Source: Devosia nanyangense
GTDB lineage: Bacteria; Pseudomonadota; Alphaproteobacteria; Rhizobiales; Devosiaceae
Direction of reading: 5' to 3'
NCBI GenBank assembly: GCA_016213505.1
Contig: JACRAF010000059.1
Span: 1 to 64,000, forward strand
DNA: 64,000 bases
Shown: piece after piece, positions 44,836 through 54,021 of the stretch
Layout: every line of letters starts with the position of its first letter
Position numbering within the stretch: position 1 is the stretch's first letter
Notes under the pieces: generated by a model
Told to the model about the DNA's origin: nothing
Database searches by the model: none
Seen by the model: the letters and a program-made list of their open reading frames with translations, nothing else
Made by a program: the position numbers and the translations under genes

Positions 44836-45387
44836 ATGGGTTTCGGCTGGCTTTTGCATCCCTTCCGTCTCGCTCTGCTGCTTGCCGGCCTCGGGCTCAC
44901 GGCGCTGCTGGCGACCGCCGCCCCGGCGCGCGCCGACCTCCGCATCTGCAACCAGAGCGCCAACCAGGTCTCGATCGCCTTGGGCTACCGCGCCGACAAG
45001 GGCTGGCAGTCCGAGGGCTGGTGGGTGGCCCCCGCCAGCAAATGCGCCACCGTCTATCAGGGCGACCTCCATTCGCGCTTCTTTTACCTCTACGTCGCCG
45101 ACGATATCGGCGGCGGCGCCTGGGACGGCTCGGTGTTCATGTGCACTCGCGACGAGAGCTTCACCATCTTCGGGGTCGAGGACTGCCTCGCCCGCGGCTA
45201 TGAACGCACCGGCTTTTTCGAGGTCGATACCCAGAACCGGACCGACTGGACCTTGCAGTTGACCGATCCGGCGACTAACGACACCACCGCGGGCCCGGAC
45301 ACCGGAACCGATGCGCCGCTGGAAGGCGACGACATCGCGCCTCCGGCCGACGCCATCGATCCGGGCGCCGACGCCGGGACGGATTGA
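44836..45387 (+). CDS. DUF1036 secreted protein
   Basis: The 183-residue protein has a signal peptide (about residues 1-33, ending APARA), followed by DLRICNQSANQVSIALGYR, the conserved DUF1036 opening. The domain has paired cysteines (CNQS, KCATVY, MCTRDE, DCLARG) and a central EGWWVAP. The final 45 residues are acidic, Thr/Asp/Ala-rich. Members are periplasmic and of unknown function. It is divergent from gapR and lies 75 bases before pyk on the same strand. Confidence 0.87.
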   Translation: MGFGWLLHPFRLALLLAGLGLTALLATAAPARADLRICNQSANQVSIALGYRADKGWQSEGWWVAPASKCATVYQGDLHSRFFYLYVADDIGGGAWDGSVFMCTRDESFTIFGVEDCLARGYERTGFFEVDTQNRTDWTLQLTDPATNDTTAGPDTGTDAPLEGDDIAPPADAIDPGADAGTD

Positions 45388-45462
45388 CGACGATCGAAAC
45401 GGGTTTTGCGGTTCGCCGGCGCGGCCGCTAAAGTGACGCGGCACCAGGGGGCCTTACGACCA

Positions 45463-46899
45463 ATGAGACGTTTGAGACGAGTGAAGATCGTCGCGACCCT
45501 GGGGCCGGCTTCGGGCAGCGAAGCGGTCATCGAGGAGCTGGCGCGCGCCGGCGCCGATGTGTTCCGCATCAATATGAGCCACGCCAGCCACGATCTCTTG
45601 CGCGAAACCATCGCCAAGATCCGCAATGTCGAAAAGACCCTCAACCATCCGCTCGGCATCCTCGTCGATCTGCAGGGCCCCAAACTGCGCGTCGGCAAGT
45701 TCGAGCAGGGCTCCGTTCAGCTCGCCGCCGGCCAGAAATTCATCCTCGACAGCTCCGAGGCGCCCGGCACCGAAGCCCGCGTCTGCCTCCCCCATCCCGA
45801 GATCATCGAGAGCGTGTCGGTCGGCGACCGCCTGCTGCTCGACGACGGCAAGCTCCAGCTCAAGGCGACCCGCGTCGGCGGCGGCGCCATCGAGACCGAA
45901 ATCGTCTATGGCGGCAAGCTCAGCGACAAGAAGGGCGTCAGCCTCCCCGACACCCTCCTGCCCATGGGCGCGCTGACCGACAAGGACCACGCCGATCTCC
46001 TCGCCGGCCTCGCCTGCGACGCCGACTGGATTGCGCTGAGCTTCGTCCAGCGCCCCGAGGACATCATCGATGTCCGAAAGATCGTCCAGGGCCGCGCCGG
46101 CGTCATGGCCAAGATCGAAAAGCCGCAGGCCGTCGAGCGCCTCGAGGAAATCATCAAGCTCTGCGACGCCTTCATGATCGCCCGCGGCGATCTCGGCGTC
46201 GAAATGCCCATCGAGCAGGTGCCGGGTCTGCAAAAGCGCATGATCCGCATCGCCCGCCGCTTCGGCAAGCCCGTGGTGGTCGCCACCCAGATGCTGGAAT
46301 CGATGATCACCTCGCCGGTGCCGACCCGCGCCGAAGTCTCCGACGTCTCGATCGCCGTGTTCGAGGGCGCCGACGCCGTCATGCTCTCGGCCGAGAGCGC
46401 CTCGGGCATGTACCCCATCGAGGCGGTGACCATGATGAACAAGGTCGCCATGGCCGTCGAGAGCGACGTCAACTATCGCGGCATCATCCGCGCCCAGGCC
46501 GCCGAGCCCGAGGCGACCGGCGCCGACGCCATCTCCGCCGCCACCCGCCAGGTCGCCGAAACCCTCGATCTCGCCGCCGTGGTCACCTACACCTCGTCCG
46601 GCTCGACCGCCATCCGCGCCGCCCGCGAGCGCCCCAGCAAGCCCATCCTCGCCCTGAGCCCCAACCCCCGCACCGTGCGCAGGTTGTCGATCGTCTGGGG
46701 CGTCCACTGCGTCTATTCCGAGGACGCCGTGAACCTCGACGACATGGTCGACCGCGCCTGCATCATCGCCTACCAGGAGGGCCTCGCGCGACCCGGCGAC
46801 AGAATCGCCATCACCGCGGGTATTCCGCTGGGCACGCCCGGCGCGACGAACATGCTCAGGATTGCGTTCGTCCGGCAGGACGGCGCGGGCAGCAGCTGA
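45463..46899 (+). CDS. pyk: Pyruvate kinase
   Basis: The 478-residue enzyme makes pyruvate and ATP from phosphoenolpyruvate. It has MRRLRRVKIVATLGPASG, FRINMSHAS, LVDLQGPKLRVG, MAKIEKPQAVERL, MIARGDLGVEMPIEQVP, ATQMLESMITSPVPTRAEVSDV and AVMLSAESASG. The C-terminal domain (about 350-478) is complete. The second, shorter, atypical copy is at 15740. The start ATG at 45463 was chosen because the upstream extension is not conserved-looking. Confidence 0.96.
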   Translation: MRRLRRVKIVATLGPASGSEAVIEELARAGADVFRINMSHASHDLLRETIAKIRNVEKTLNHPLGILVDLQGPKLRVGKFEQGSVQLAAGQKFILDSSEAPGTEARVCLPHPEIIESVSVGDRLLLDDGKLQLKATRVGGGAIETEIVYGGKLSDKKGVSLPDTLLPMGALTDKDHADLLAGLACDADWIALSFVQRPEDIIDVRKIVQGRAGVMAKIEKPQAVERLEEIIKLCDAFMIARGDLGVEMPIEQVPGLQKRMIRIARRFGKPVVVATQMLESMITSPVPTRAEVSDVSIAVFEGADAVMLSAESASGMYPIEAVTMMNKVAMAVESDVNYRGIIRAQAAEPEATGADAISAATRQVAETLDLAAVVTYTSSGSTAIRAARERPSKPILALSPNPRTVRRLSIVWGVHCVYSEDAVNLDDMVDRACIIAYQEGLARPGDRIAITAGIPLGTPGATNMLRIAFVRQDGAGSS

Positions 46900-46960
46900 G
46901 GCTCGCGGTCAGGTTCCTCCCCTGCGCAGCGGAGGAGGGGCTTCGAGCCGTCCCGCAGGG

Positions 46961-47090
46961 CAAATCGCGCCAGTGGCGCGATTTGAGGGGGGACTTCGCA
47001 GCCGGTTGGCGGCACGCCAATCGATTGCTCCGGTGAAGCAATCGAAGGCAAGAAGGCCTTGAGGGCTACGCCCGAATGGCGGGGGACCAC
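46961..47090 (+). repeat. Dispersed palindromic repeat, copy B
   Basis: A perfect 25-base palindrome with 12-base arms (CAAATCGCGCCA, 46961-46985), a second stem TCGATTGCT / AGCAATCGA (47021-47045) and a tail with AGAAGGCC, GGCTACGC and CGAATGGCG. The first palindrome and the tail match copy A at 6789-6852; the middle is extra. It directly abuts a uvrB 3' fragment. Confidence 0.65.
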
Positions 47091-47095
47091 GCGCG

Positions 47096-47413
47096 GCCAA
47101 CCGCCGCCGCGAAAAGCAGGTCGCCTACAACCAGGCGAACGGCATTACACTGCAATCGGTCAAGTCCAACATCCAGAACATCGTCGACAGCGTCTACGAA
47201 AAGGACCACGTCACGATTTCGATCGGCAAGGACAAATCCGGCAAGGAACAGCTCCAGGTCGGCGCCAACCTCAAGGCGTTGCTCAAGGACTTGGAGACGC
47301 AGATGCGCGAGGCGGCGACGAACCTCGAGTTCGAAAAGGCGGCGAGGTTGCGGGACGAGATCAAGCGGTTGCGGGAAGCCGAACTCGACGTCCTCGACGG
47401 CGAGATCGGCTGA
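47096..47413 (+). pseudogene. uvrB: 3' fragment of uvrB
   Basis: The frame reads ANRRREKQVAYNQANGITLQ and ends REAATNLEFEKAARLRDEIK, then RLREAELDVLDGEIG and a stop. That is the UvrB C-terminus: the RRREKQxAYNxxNGIT segment and the UVR domain that contacts UvrA and UvrC. Only the last 105 residues exist and there is no start codon, so this is a truncated copy. It begins right at the end of the dispersed repeat. A full-length uvrB is presumably elsewhere in the genome. Confidence 0.85.
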
Positions 47414-47607
47414 CGTCATGGCCGGACTTGATCCGGCTATGGAGCTGGATGTGCTGGAGGGGGCGGGCGGACTAACAACGACCAAATGCTGGCAGAACGG
47501 GCAACTTAAGAGCGATGATGGGCCCACTCGCCAATAGTTGTTGAATATCACGAGGATGACTTGCGCGCGCCCATCCTGCGATTACCCTTCAATGAGGGGT
47601 ACAACAT
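47414..47607. other. Gap between uvrB fragment and SIR2 gene
   Basis: The sequence falls in GC content here. It holds GTCATGGCCGGACTTGATCC (47416-47435), which resembles a common genomic repeat. I see no gene or clear promoter. A GAGGGG ribosome site (47594-47599) serves the next gene. Confidence 0.4.
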
Positions 47608-50600
47608 TTGGTCGATCTACCGAAGCATCTGCTATCTTCGATCACGGGTGGGCGCACGGTGCTCTTTCTGGGCGCCGGCGCGTCTCACGGTGCTAAGAAC
47701 TCCCAGGGGCGCGAAATACCTTTAGGTGACACTCTCGCTGGCCGACTGGCGAGCGAATTTCTGGGTCCCGAGTACTCTGGTCTCGACTTCAAGACCTCCT
47801 ATGAATACGCAGCCTCACAGCGCGATGTGCTGACTGCCCAGCGGTTCCTTTATGATCAGCTCTACCCCTTTGAGCCTGCGGATTTCCATCGATTAATCCC
47901 TGAACTCCCATGGGCCGGCATTGTTGGGACCAACTATGACCTGATCATCGAGCGTGCCTACGATCAAGCAAACAGCCCAATGCAACCACTCAGCGTGGTC
48001 CGGTCTGACGCCTCAGGTATCGACAAGGCTGCTGCGAGCCTTACGTATATAAAGTTGCACGGTTGCATCACTGAGTACCAGGTGTTGCATCCACCACTTG
48101 TGGCCTCTTCCGAACAGCTCATCAACTTTCGGGAAGGTCGCGTCGGCCAGTTTGATACGTTTCTTGAATGGGCCAAGACTCGGACGATCGTATTTGTCGG
48201 GTACTCGTTTAGAGATCCCGACCTTCGGGCCCTGTTGGATCAGGTGATCAAGGAAGGCGATGGCCGCCCCACACACTACATCGTCACTCCGGGAGTTCTC
48301 TTGGCACAGAGAAAATACTGGTCCGACCGCAGAATCGAAACCATCGACTCGACTTTCTCGGAGTTTCTGACGTCGGTAGACGTTGCGTTTCCCAAGCCGA
48401 AACGCGAGCTCGCGCTCGTCGTAGGCAGTAACAATTTCCAGACCCCTATCACGAGGTTCATTTCGGTAGCCGGGCGCACTGAAAGCCAGGAGCTTCGGGC
48501 CTACCTTGCGTCAAGCGTGGAAGTGGTCGCTGACCTTGGAGCGAAGCCCGCGATAGATTCGAAGCAGTTCTATCGCGGCTTTGATCTGGGGTGGGCACCT
48601 ATCGCGAACAACCTAGACATACGCTTGCCCATCGTCGATGAGGTTCTGTCGGAAGAGGTTCTGCCTTCAGCTTCCGTGAGCCTCCCTAGGATGGTGGTCT
48701 TAAAAGGTCACGCTGGCTCTGGGAAATCCGTCGCCATGCGCCGCATTTGTTACGAAGCGGCCGTGCGTCATGAGCGACTGTGCATTTTTGTGTCGCGGCT
48801 CGGACTCATCGAGGAGCGCTATTTCGACGAACTCTTCTCTTTGACCAACGTACCCGTCCACCTATTCGTCGACAATGCTAGTTACCATCGCAACTCGCTA
48901 GCCAGACTCTTCGAGCAAGCCCGCAAAAGACACTGGAAGCTGATCGTTGTTTGCAGCGAGTCATACAATCTCTGGAATACCACTTGCGACAACCTAAACG
49001 CGCTAGTGGGCAACGAATATACCATGCGCTACCTCTCCGAAGGAGACATTGACCGACTGCTGGCCAACCTAAAGCGGCATGACAGCCTGGGGTACCTCGC
49101 GACACTCCCTGCGGAGAAACAGCACGAGCAGCTTAAGGAGGTTCACGGGCGGCAAATACTCGTCGCGTTGCTCGAAGCTACCCACGGCGTGGGCTTGCAG
49201 CAGATCGTGGTGGACGAATATCGTTCTATATCGCCAAAGGAAGCGCAGCAGCTCTATCTTGACATCTGTTCGCTGCACAGGCTTGGTCCACCGGTTCGAG
49301 CCGGACTTATTTCTCGAGTGCACAATATTTCGTTTGAGGAGTTTGAAGACAAGCTCTTCAAACCACTCGAAGGCGTTGTGAAGCTGCGCAAGGACGTGCG
49401 GTCAGGGGATTTCGTGTTCGAAGCCAGGCACTCGGAGATTGCTTCGGTCCTCTATGACCTTGTCTTAACAGACCCCAACGAGCGCTTCGATAGCTTGGTT
49501 CGCATTCTCTCTAAGCTTAATCCGGCGTTCTCGTACGATATTGAGGCGCTCTCGCGCCTCCTTCGCGCCGATACTGTTCGCTCGACCGTCCCCGATGAAG
49601 CGAAAGCTCGCCAAGTCTACGATGTTGCCTTGGAGTCTGTTGGAGAACTGCCCTTCATAGTTCACCAGCGAGGGGTCTACGAGATGCAGACGGCCAACAA
49701 CCTCGGTCGACTTGATGGCGCGGAACAGTACCTTAGAAGGGCGCACGACCTTGAGCCATGGAACAAGAACGTTCAGCACTCGCTCGCGGAACTCGACTTC
49801 AAGCGCTCCCGCTTAAGCACTGACCCTCTTGAAATTGTCGCGTGGCGCAGATCAGCGGAGAGTCAGGCAGGAAAGCTTGCGGCCAACAGCGTCAATTCGT
49901 ACCCACATCACACCCTTCTAAAGGCAGCCCTGGACGAAGTTCGGAGCGCCCTTCGCGAGGTGGAAACTGCTGGAGACGATCCAGCTGTTCGGCACCTCAG
50001 CGATAGCGTCACCCACGCAGAAAACACTCTCAAACAGGCACTGCAGAAATTCCCAAATGACGCGATGCTCTTAGGCGAAGAGGGGCAACTATCGGAAATA
50101 CTCTCGCAGGCGACTCGCGCAGAGAAGGCCTTCGATCGAGCTTTCGAAGCCAACCCGCGTAGCAGTTTGATTGCCCGGCGAGTATTCTTGATGAAGAAGG
50201 CCAAGGGGGATACGGACGGTGCCACCTCTGTTCTGCGAAAGGCATTGGAGCACAACCCGGCCTCGCGGGAGCTCAATTTTGATCTGGCTCTCACACTGAT
50301 CGAGTCCGCCCCTGATGGCGACCAAGTGCATAGTGACGAAGTACTCTACTTTCTCCGACGCTCCTTCACCCCGGGCGACAAGCAAAGACAAGCGCAGTTC
50401 TGGTACGCGCGCCAGCAGACGATCCGCGACAATTTCGAAGAGGCCAGGCCGATCTTTCTGTCGCTATCTGGGGCTGCGATACCGTTCAAAGAGAAGTCGG
50501 AGATGCGCGGCATAGTTAGAACGTCATCCGGCTCAGCCAAGCGCTACTTCGGCGTGGTTACGTCGCTTCAAAATACCTATGGCTTCGTTCGAGCTGATAG

Positions 50601-50739
50601 CCCGGCGTTCGATGCGTTCTTTCTTGCGATCAATCTCGATCAAGGCCTTGAGGATAGACTATCCGTTGGCCGACGCGTTAGCTTCGAACTTGGCTTCACT
50701 CTCCGCGGACCACAAGCCCGTGGCCTGAAGGAGCAGTAG
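47608..50739 (+). CDS. SIR2-P-loop-TPR protein with C-terminal cold-shock domain
   Basis: The 1043-residue protein (TTG start after GAGGGG) has a SIR2 domain (about 10-260) with TVLFLGAGAS (17-26), GTNYDLIIE (107-115) and KLHG with His151. A P-loop domain follows (about 350-560) with GHAGSGKS (367-374), VHLFVDNA as Walker B (Asp422) and LIVVCSES. Residues 660-950 are helical TPR-like repeats (for example AEQYLRRAHDLEPWN and AFDRAFEANPRSS). Residues 978-1037 read like a cold-shock domain (YFGVVTSLQ...YGFV...AFFLAI...GPQARGL). This resembles Avs5-type defence proteins (SIR2-STAND), which deplete NAD. The CSD tail is unusual. The gene is less GC-rich than its surroundings. Confidence 0.82.
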   Translation: MVDLPKHLLSSITGGRTVLFLGAGASHGAKNSQGREIPLGDTLAGRLASEFLGPEYSGLDFKTSYEYAASQRDVLTAQRFLYDQLYPFEPADFHRLIPELPWAGIVGTNYDLIIERAYDQANSPMQPLSVVRSDASGIDKAAASLTYIKLHGCITEYQVLHPPLVASSEQLINFREGRVGQFDTFLEWAKTRTIVFVGYSFRDPDLRALLDQVIKEGDGRPTHYIVTPGVLLAQRKYWSDRRIETIDSTFSEFLTSVDVAFPKPKRELALVVGSNNFQTPITRFISVAGRTESQELRAYLASSVEVVADLGAKPAIDSKQFYRGFDLGWAPIANNLDIRLPIVDEVLSEEVLPSASVSLPRMVVLKGHAGSGKSVAMRRICYEAAVRHERLCIFVSRLGLIEERYFDELFSLTNVPVHLFVDNASYHRNSLARLFEQARKRHWKLIVVCSESYNLWNTTCDNLNALVGNEYTMRYLSEGDIDRLLANLKRHDSLGYLATLPAEKQHEQLKEVHGRQILVALLEATHGVGLQQIVVDEYRSISPKEAQQLYLDICSLHRLGPPVRAGLISRVHNISFEEFEDKLFKPLEGVVKLRKDVRSGDFVFEARHSEIASVLYDLVLTDPNERFDSLVRILSKLNPAFSYDIEALSRLLRADTVRSTVPDEAKARQVYDVALESVGELPFIVHQRGVYEMQTANNLGRLDGAEQYLRRAHDLEPWNKNVQHSLAELDFKRSRLSTDPLEIVAWRRSAESQAGKLAANSVNSYPHHTLLKAALDEVRSALREVETAGDDPAVRHLSDSVTHAENTLKQALQKFPNDAMLLGEEGQLSEILSQATRAEKAFDRAFEANPRSSLIARRVFLMKKAKGDTDGATSVLRKALEHNPASRELNFDLALTLIESAPDGDQVHSDEVLYFLRRSFTPGDKQRQAQFWYARQQTIRDNFEEARPIFLSLSGAAIPFKEKSEMRGIVRTSSGSAKRYFGVVTSLQNTYGFVRADSPAFDAFFLAINLDQGLEDRLSVGRRVSFELGFTLRGPQARGLKEQ

Positions 50740-50940
50740 CTTTCGATACGGATGCCTGGAATAGCGCCGCCTAGATGCCTTGGGCTTGCGCCAGTCCGTG
50801 GGCGATCTGGGTGGGGTCAATCGCAAGCCCCGTGTCACATTTCCGCCGAATCCCCCAATCCCCCCAACCTCTTAGCCAAACTTATCCCCGTCCCCTCCAC
50901 ACCCCTTACACTCTCCCCTTCACCCCATAAGGAGAGTCTC

Positions 50941-51369
50941 ATGACCAACTACGATCCCGACTACCCGCCCCGCGCGCTCCGCGAACTCTACACCACCACC
51001 GAGCGGCAGCTTTCGAGCCTTTGCCGGGCCATCGAGCCTCTCGCCCGCCGCCGGCCCGAGCGGCGTGTGCCCGAACCGGTGCTGGCCGACGTTCGGCCCG
51101 TGCTTGCCGCCACGGTGCGGTTGCTCAGGTACGATGAAGGCTGGGGCAGCCACCTGGTGGTGCACGGCACACCGGACTGGGCGACGCTGATGGTCAAGCT
51201 CGCCCTCGCCGCCGACGGCATCGCTTGGTTCTACACGCTCTACATCGCGCCGCCCCCCAGCGAGGCCGAGCTCGACCACTACCGCAACGACCCGATGCTC
51301 GTCGCGGCGATGACCGAAATTGTCCGCAAGGCGAACCAGCCGCGCCCCTCCCACCCACTGGGTAGGTGA
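50941..51369 (+). CDS. Hypothetical protein
   Basis: The 142-residue protein MTNYDPDYPPRALRELYTTTERQLSSLCRAIEPLARRRPERRVPEP... ends KANQPRPSHPLGR. It has no recognised motif and no signal peptide or membrane segment. An AGGAGAG ribosome site stands before the ATG at 50941. GC content is back to the chromosomal level. It may be a small soluble helical protein. I do not recognise a family. Confidence 0.55.
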   Translation: MTNYDPDYPPRALRELYTTTERQLSSLCRAIEPLARRRPERRVPEPVLADVRPVLAATVRLLRYDEGWGSHLVVHGTPDWATLMVKLALAADGIAWFYTLYIAPPPSEAELDHYRNDPMLVAAMTEIVRKANQPRPSHPLGR

Positions 51370-51766
51370 TCCACGGGCGAGGGTGACTCGTAATCCCCTC
51401 GAAAACGTATTCAGGATCAATCGACTAGCCCCTCAACACCCCGACTTATCCCCGCGCTTTCGGGGCGGTGTATTCTCCCCCTGCGCTCACCGTCTACCGC
51501 GGTGTACTGACGAGGTGCAGGTGAGCGCGGTGGGGGTGGGGCGGTCGCGCTTCGCTGGGTCCAGCCTTCAGGTCGCCGGGCAAGAGTGCTCCGCCGCCTG
51601 ACTGGGTTCCAAAAATCCCATCGCGGAGAAGCGCGGAGCGTCTCGCTTCGCTTTTTCATTTCGGAGGCGCTCCGCGCTCTCCGTCCGTGGCCCTCCTTTG
51701 GCCGCGGCAAGGCAAAACCCCGAACGCCATGGCGTGTCGGGAGTCTCCGCTCGCGCAAGAATCTGC
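51370..51766. other. Gene-free region with repeats
   Basis: No coding frame in this stretch looks real. Notable items are GCGCTCACC (51483-51491) paired with GGTGAGCGC (51520-51528), a nine-base stem with a 28-base loop, and several short GC-rich inverted repeats around 51620-51690 (GGAGAAGCGCGGAGCG and CGCTCCGCGCTCTCC). It resembles a degraded intergenic repeat cluster. Confidence 0.5.
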
Positions 51767-52165
51767 TCAGCCTGCCTGCGCCAGCCGCTCGCCGGCGAGC
51801 TTCTTGATCTCGTGCAGCTCGGCGATCGTCGTCTGCAAATCGGCCAGCTGCTGCTCGAGCATCTGCATGCGCTGGTCCACCATGTCGACCAGCAGATTGA
51901 CCTGCGCGCGCTGCGTGCGATCGGCGTCGTAGAGACTCAGATAGTCGGAGATGTCGCGCAGCGAAAAGCCCAGCCGCTTGCCGCGCAGGATCAGGATCAG
52001 CCGGGCCCGGTCGCGGCGCCGGAACACCCGGGTCGAGCCGACGCGCTCGGGATTGAGCAGTCCCTTGCTCTCGTAAAAGCGGATAGCGCGGGTCGAGATG
52101 CCGAACTCGCGGGCGAGATCGGCGATCGCGAACAGGTCGCGGTTTTCGCTCTCACGCCGATTCAC
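51767..52165 (-). CDS. MerR-family regulator of beta-oxidation (LiuR-like)
   Basis: The 132-residue protein (GTG start at 52165) has the MerR winged helix FAIADLAREFGISTRAIRFYESKGLL, followed by a DNA-binding wing with RVFRRRDRARL and a coiled-coil helix from about 75 to 125. No cysteine effector site is seen, as in LiuR-type regulators that sense acyl-CoA. It overlaps the acyl-CoA ligase gene by 4 bases, so it is in the same operon. Two palindromes in the divergent promoter region (53939 and 54022) are its likely sites. Confidence 0.85.
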   Translation of the reverse strand: MNRRESENRDLFAIADLAREFGISTRAIRFYESKGLLNPERVGSTRVFRRRDRARLILILRGKRLGFSLRDISDYLSLYDADRTQRAQVNLLVDMVDQRMQMLEQQLADLQTTIAELHEIKKLAGERLAQAG

Positions 52166-53889
52166 TTCGACCCCTTCGTCGCCTTGTACTCGTCGCGCAG
52201 CTCTTTCTTCGAAAGCTTTCCGATGAGCGTTTTGGGCAGCTGGTCCTTGAAGATGATCTCGCGCGGCATTTCGAGCTTGTTGAGGCGCTCGGCGATGAAC
52301 ATCTTGAGGTCGTGTTCGGCGACGCTCTGGCCGGCCTTCAGCTTGACGAAGGCGATGCCGGCCTCGCCGCGATACTCGTCCGGCACGCCGATGACATTGG
52401 CCTCGTCCACGGCCGGGTGCGCGATCAGCGCTTCCTCGATGGTGCGCGGATAGACGTTGAAGCCCGACGAGATGATCAGGTCCTTGATCCGATCGACGAG
52501 GAACACATAGCCCTCGGGATCGATGTAGCCGACGTCGCCGGTCCTCAGCCAGCCGTCCATGAAGGCGTCCTTGCTCCCGTTGGGGTCGTCGTAGTAGCCG
52601 AGCATCACCTGCGGCCCCCTGACCTGCACCTCGCCGCGCTCGCCGGCCTTGGCCGGTTTCATCGTCTCGATATCGATGAACCGCACGTCGGTGGCCGGAA
52701 GCGGCTGGCCGACCGATAGCGGCTTGGACGGCACCCGCAGCGCCGCGCAGCACACCACCGGCGATGCCTCGGTGAGACCGTAGCCCTCGGCGAGGATGGC
52801 CCTGGAGACCTTGGCGAACTGTCCACGCGCCTCACCGGGCAGCGCCGCGCCGCCCGAGACCACCACGTCGAGGCAATCGAGAAGCTGCACATCGGCGCCT
52901 TGAACCTTGCTCAGCGCCTGGATGAGGGTGGGCACAGCCGGGAGCACGTTGGGGCGCGTGCGCTTGAGCATCTCGAGGAACCCCTTGAGCTCGAAGCGCG
53001 GCACCATCACCACCTGCGTGCCGTTGCCGAGCGGCACGTTCATGCACACGGTCATCGCGAAAATGTGGAAGAACGGCAGAACGGCGACGACCTTGCTCGG
53101 CGGGTAGAAGATGCCACAGCCCCAGGCGTCGATCTGGCTCATATTGGCGGCGATGTTGGCATGGCTGAGCATCGCGCCCTTGGGCAGGCCGGTGGTGCCG
53201 CCGGTATATTGCTGAACCGCAACGTCCACGGCGGCGTCGATCGCAACCGGACCGGGCGTGTCGCCGCGTGCGATCAGGTCGGCATACCGCGTGATCACCC
53301 CGGCCACCGGCGAGGTTCTGACGTTGACCAGATCCTTGCGCTTGACCACCGAGAACAGCACGCGCTTCAGCATCGGCAGTGCCGCCGGAAAATGGCACAC
53401 GATGATCTTCTTGACGCGTCCGGCTTTGACCAGCGCCTCGGCCTTCTCGAAGATCAGCTTGAGGTCGAGCGTGACCACCAGGTCCGCGCCGGCATTCGAG
53501 GTGATATGCGACAGCTCGTGCACGGTGTAGAGCGGGTTGCAGTTGACCACCGTGCCCCCGGCCCGCAAAATCGCGTAGTAGGCAACCACGTAGAACGGCG
53601 TATTGGGCAGCAGCAGCGCGACCCGGGTCCCCTTTTTCACCCCGTATTGGGTCTGCAGCGCTCCAGCCAGCGCCAGGATGGCTCGGCCCAGTTCGCCGAA
53701 GCTGGTCTGGCCGCCGAGAAAATCGAGCGCAATCGCATCGGGCGTCTTCTCGCAGGCGGCGAGAATCTGCTCATGTACGGGCGTGAGGTTGAGTTTGACG
53801 TCCCAGGTAATCCCTGGCGGATAGTTGTCGATCCACGGCCTCGGATGGGCCTCCGGCCCGGCTCCCCGTGCGTCGCTGTCCAGTTCCAT
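52162..53889 (-). CDS. fadD: Long-chain fatty-acid-CoA ligase
   Basis: The 575-residue enzyme activates fatty acids to acyl-CoA through an acyl-adenylate. It has the AMP-binding motif YTGGTTGLPKGAMLSH (about 226), the GYGLTEASPV motif near 365 and the DGWLRTGDVGYIDPEGYVFLVDRIKDLI fatty-acyl signature near 445. The ATG at 53889 has a GGAGGGG site upstream. The promoter carries a MerR-type box. It is co-transcribed with the MerR regulator. Confidence 0.93.
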   Translation of the reverse strand: MELDSDARGAGPEAHPRPWIDNYPPGITWDVKLNLTPVHEQILAACEKTPDAIALDFLGGQTSFGELGRAILALAGALQTQYGVKKGTRVALLLPNTPFYVVAYYAILRAGGTVVNCNPLYTVHELSHITSNAGADLVVTLDLKLIFEKAEALVKAGRVKKIIVCHFPAALPMLKRVLFSVVKRKDLVNVRTSPVAGVITRYADLIARGDTPGPVAIDAAVDVAVQQYTGGTTGLPKGAMLSHANIAANMSQIDAWGCGIFYPPSKVVAVLPFFHIFAMTVCMNVPLGNGTQVVMVPRFELKGFLEMLKRTRPNVLPAVPTLIQALSKVQGADVQLLDCLDVVVSGGAALPGEARGQFAKVSRAILAEGYGLTEASPVVCCAALRVPSKPLSVGQPLPATDVRFIDIETMKPAKAGERGEVQVRGPQVMLGYYDDPNGSKDAFMDGWLRTGDVGYIDPEGYVFLVDRIKDLIISSGFNVYPRTIEEALIAHPAVDEANVIGVPDEYRGEAGIAFVKLKAGQSVAEHDLKMFIAERLNKLEMPREIIFKDQLPKTLIGKLSKKELRDEYKATKGSK

Positions 53890-53938
53890 CGCTCCCCTCC
53901 GGGACGCGTTCGTCCTCTAGTATGAACTAGAGCACGGG

Positions 53939-53954
53939 TTGACGTAAGCGTCAA
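53939..53954 (-). promoter_or_regulatory. MerR-type box over the acyl-CoA ligase promoter
   Basis: TTGACGTAAGCGTCAA (one mismatch between arms) has the TTnACGTnnACGTnAA pattern of LiuR-like MerR sites. On the minus strand its first six bases act as a -35 (TTGACG, 53954-53949), and a weak -10 (TCTAGT, 53931-53926) lies 17 bases away. A repressor bound here would cover the -35. Confidence 0.7.
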
Positions 53955-54021
53955 ACGGAGGACGCGGAGACAATTGCGCCGCGGCAGAATTGGCGGCTCG
54001 GGCCAACGCATACGGCGTCTA

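Noticed and set aside
47076..47537. A 153-residue frame overlapping the uvrB fragment
   Set aside because: It is Ser/Arg/Thr-rich shadow translation; the real similarity to UvrB lies in a different frame of the same DNA.
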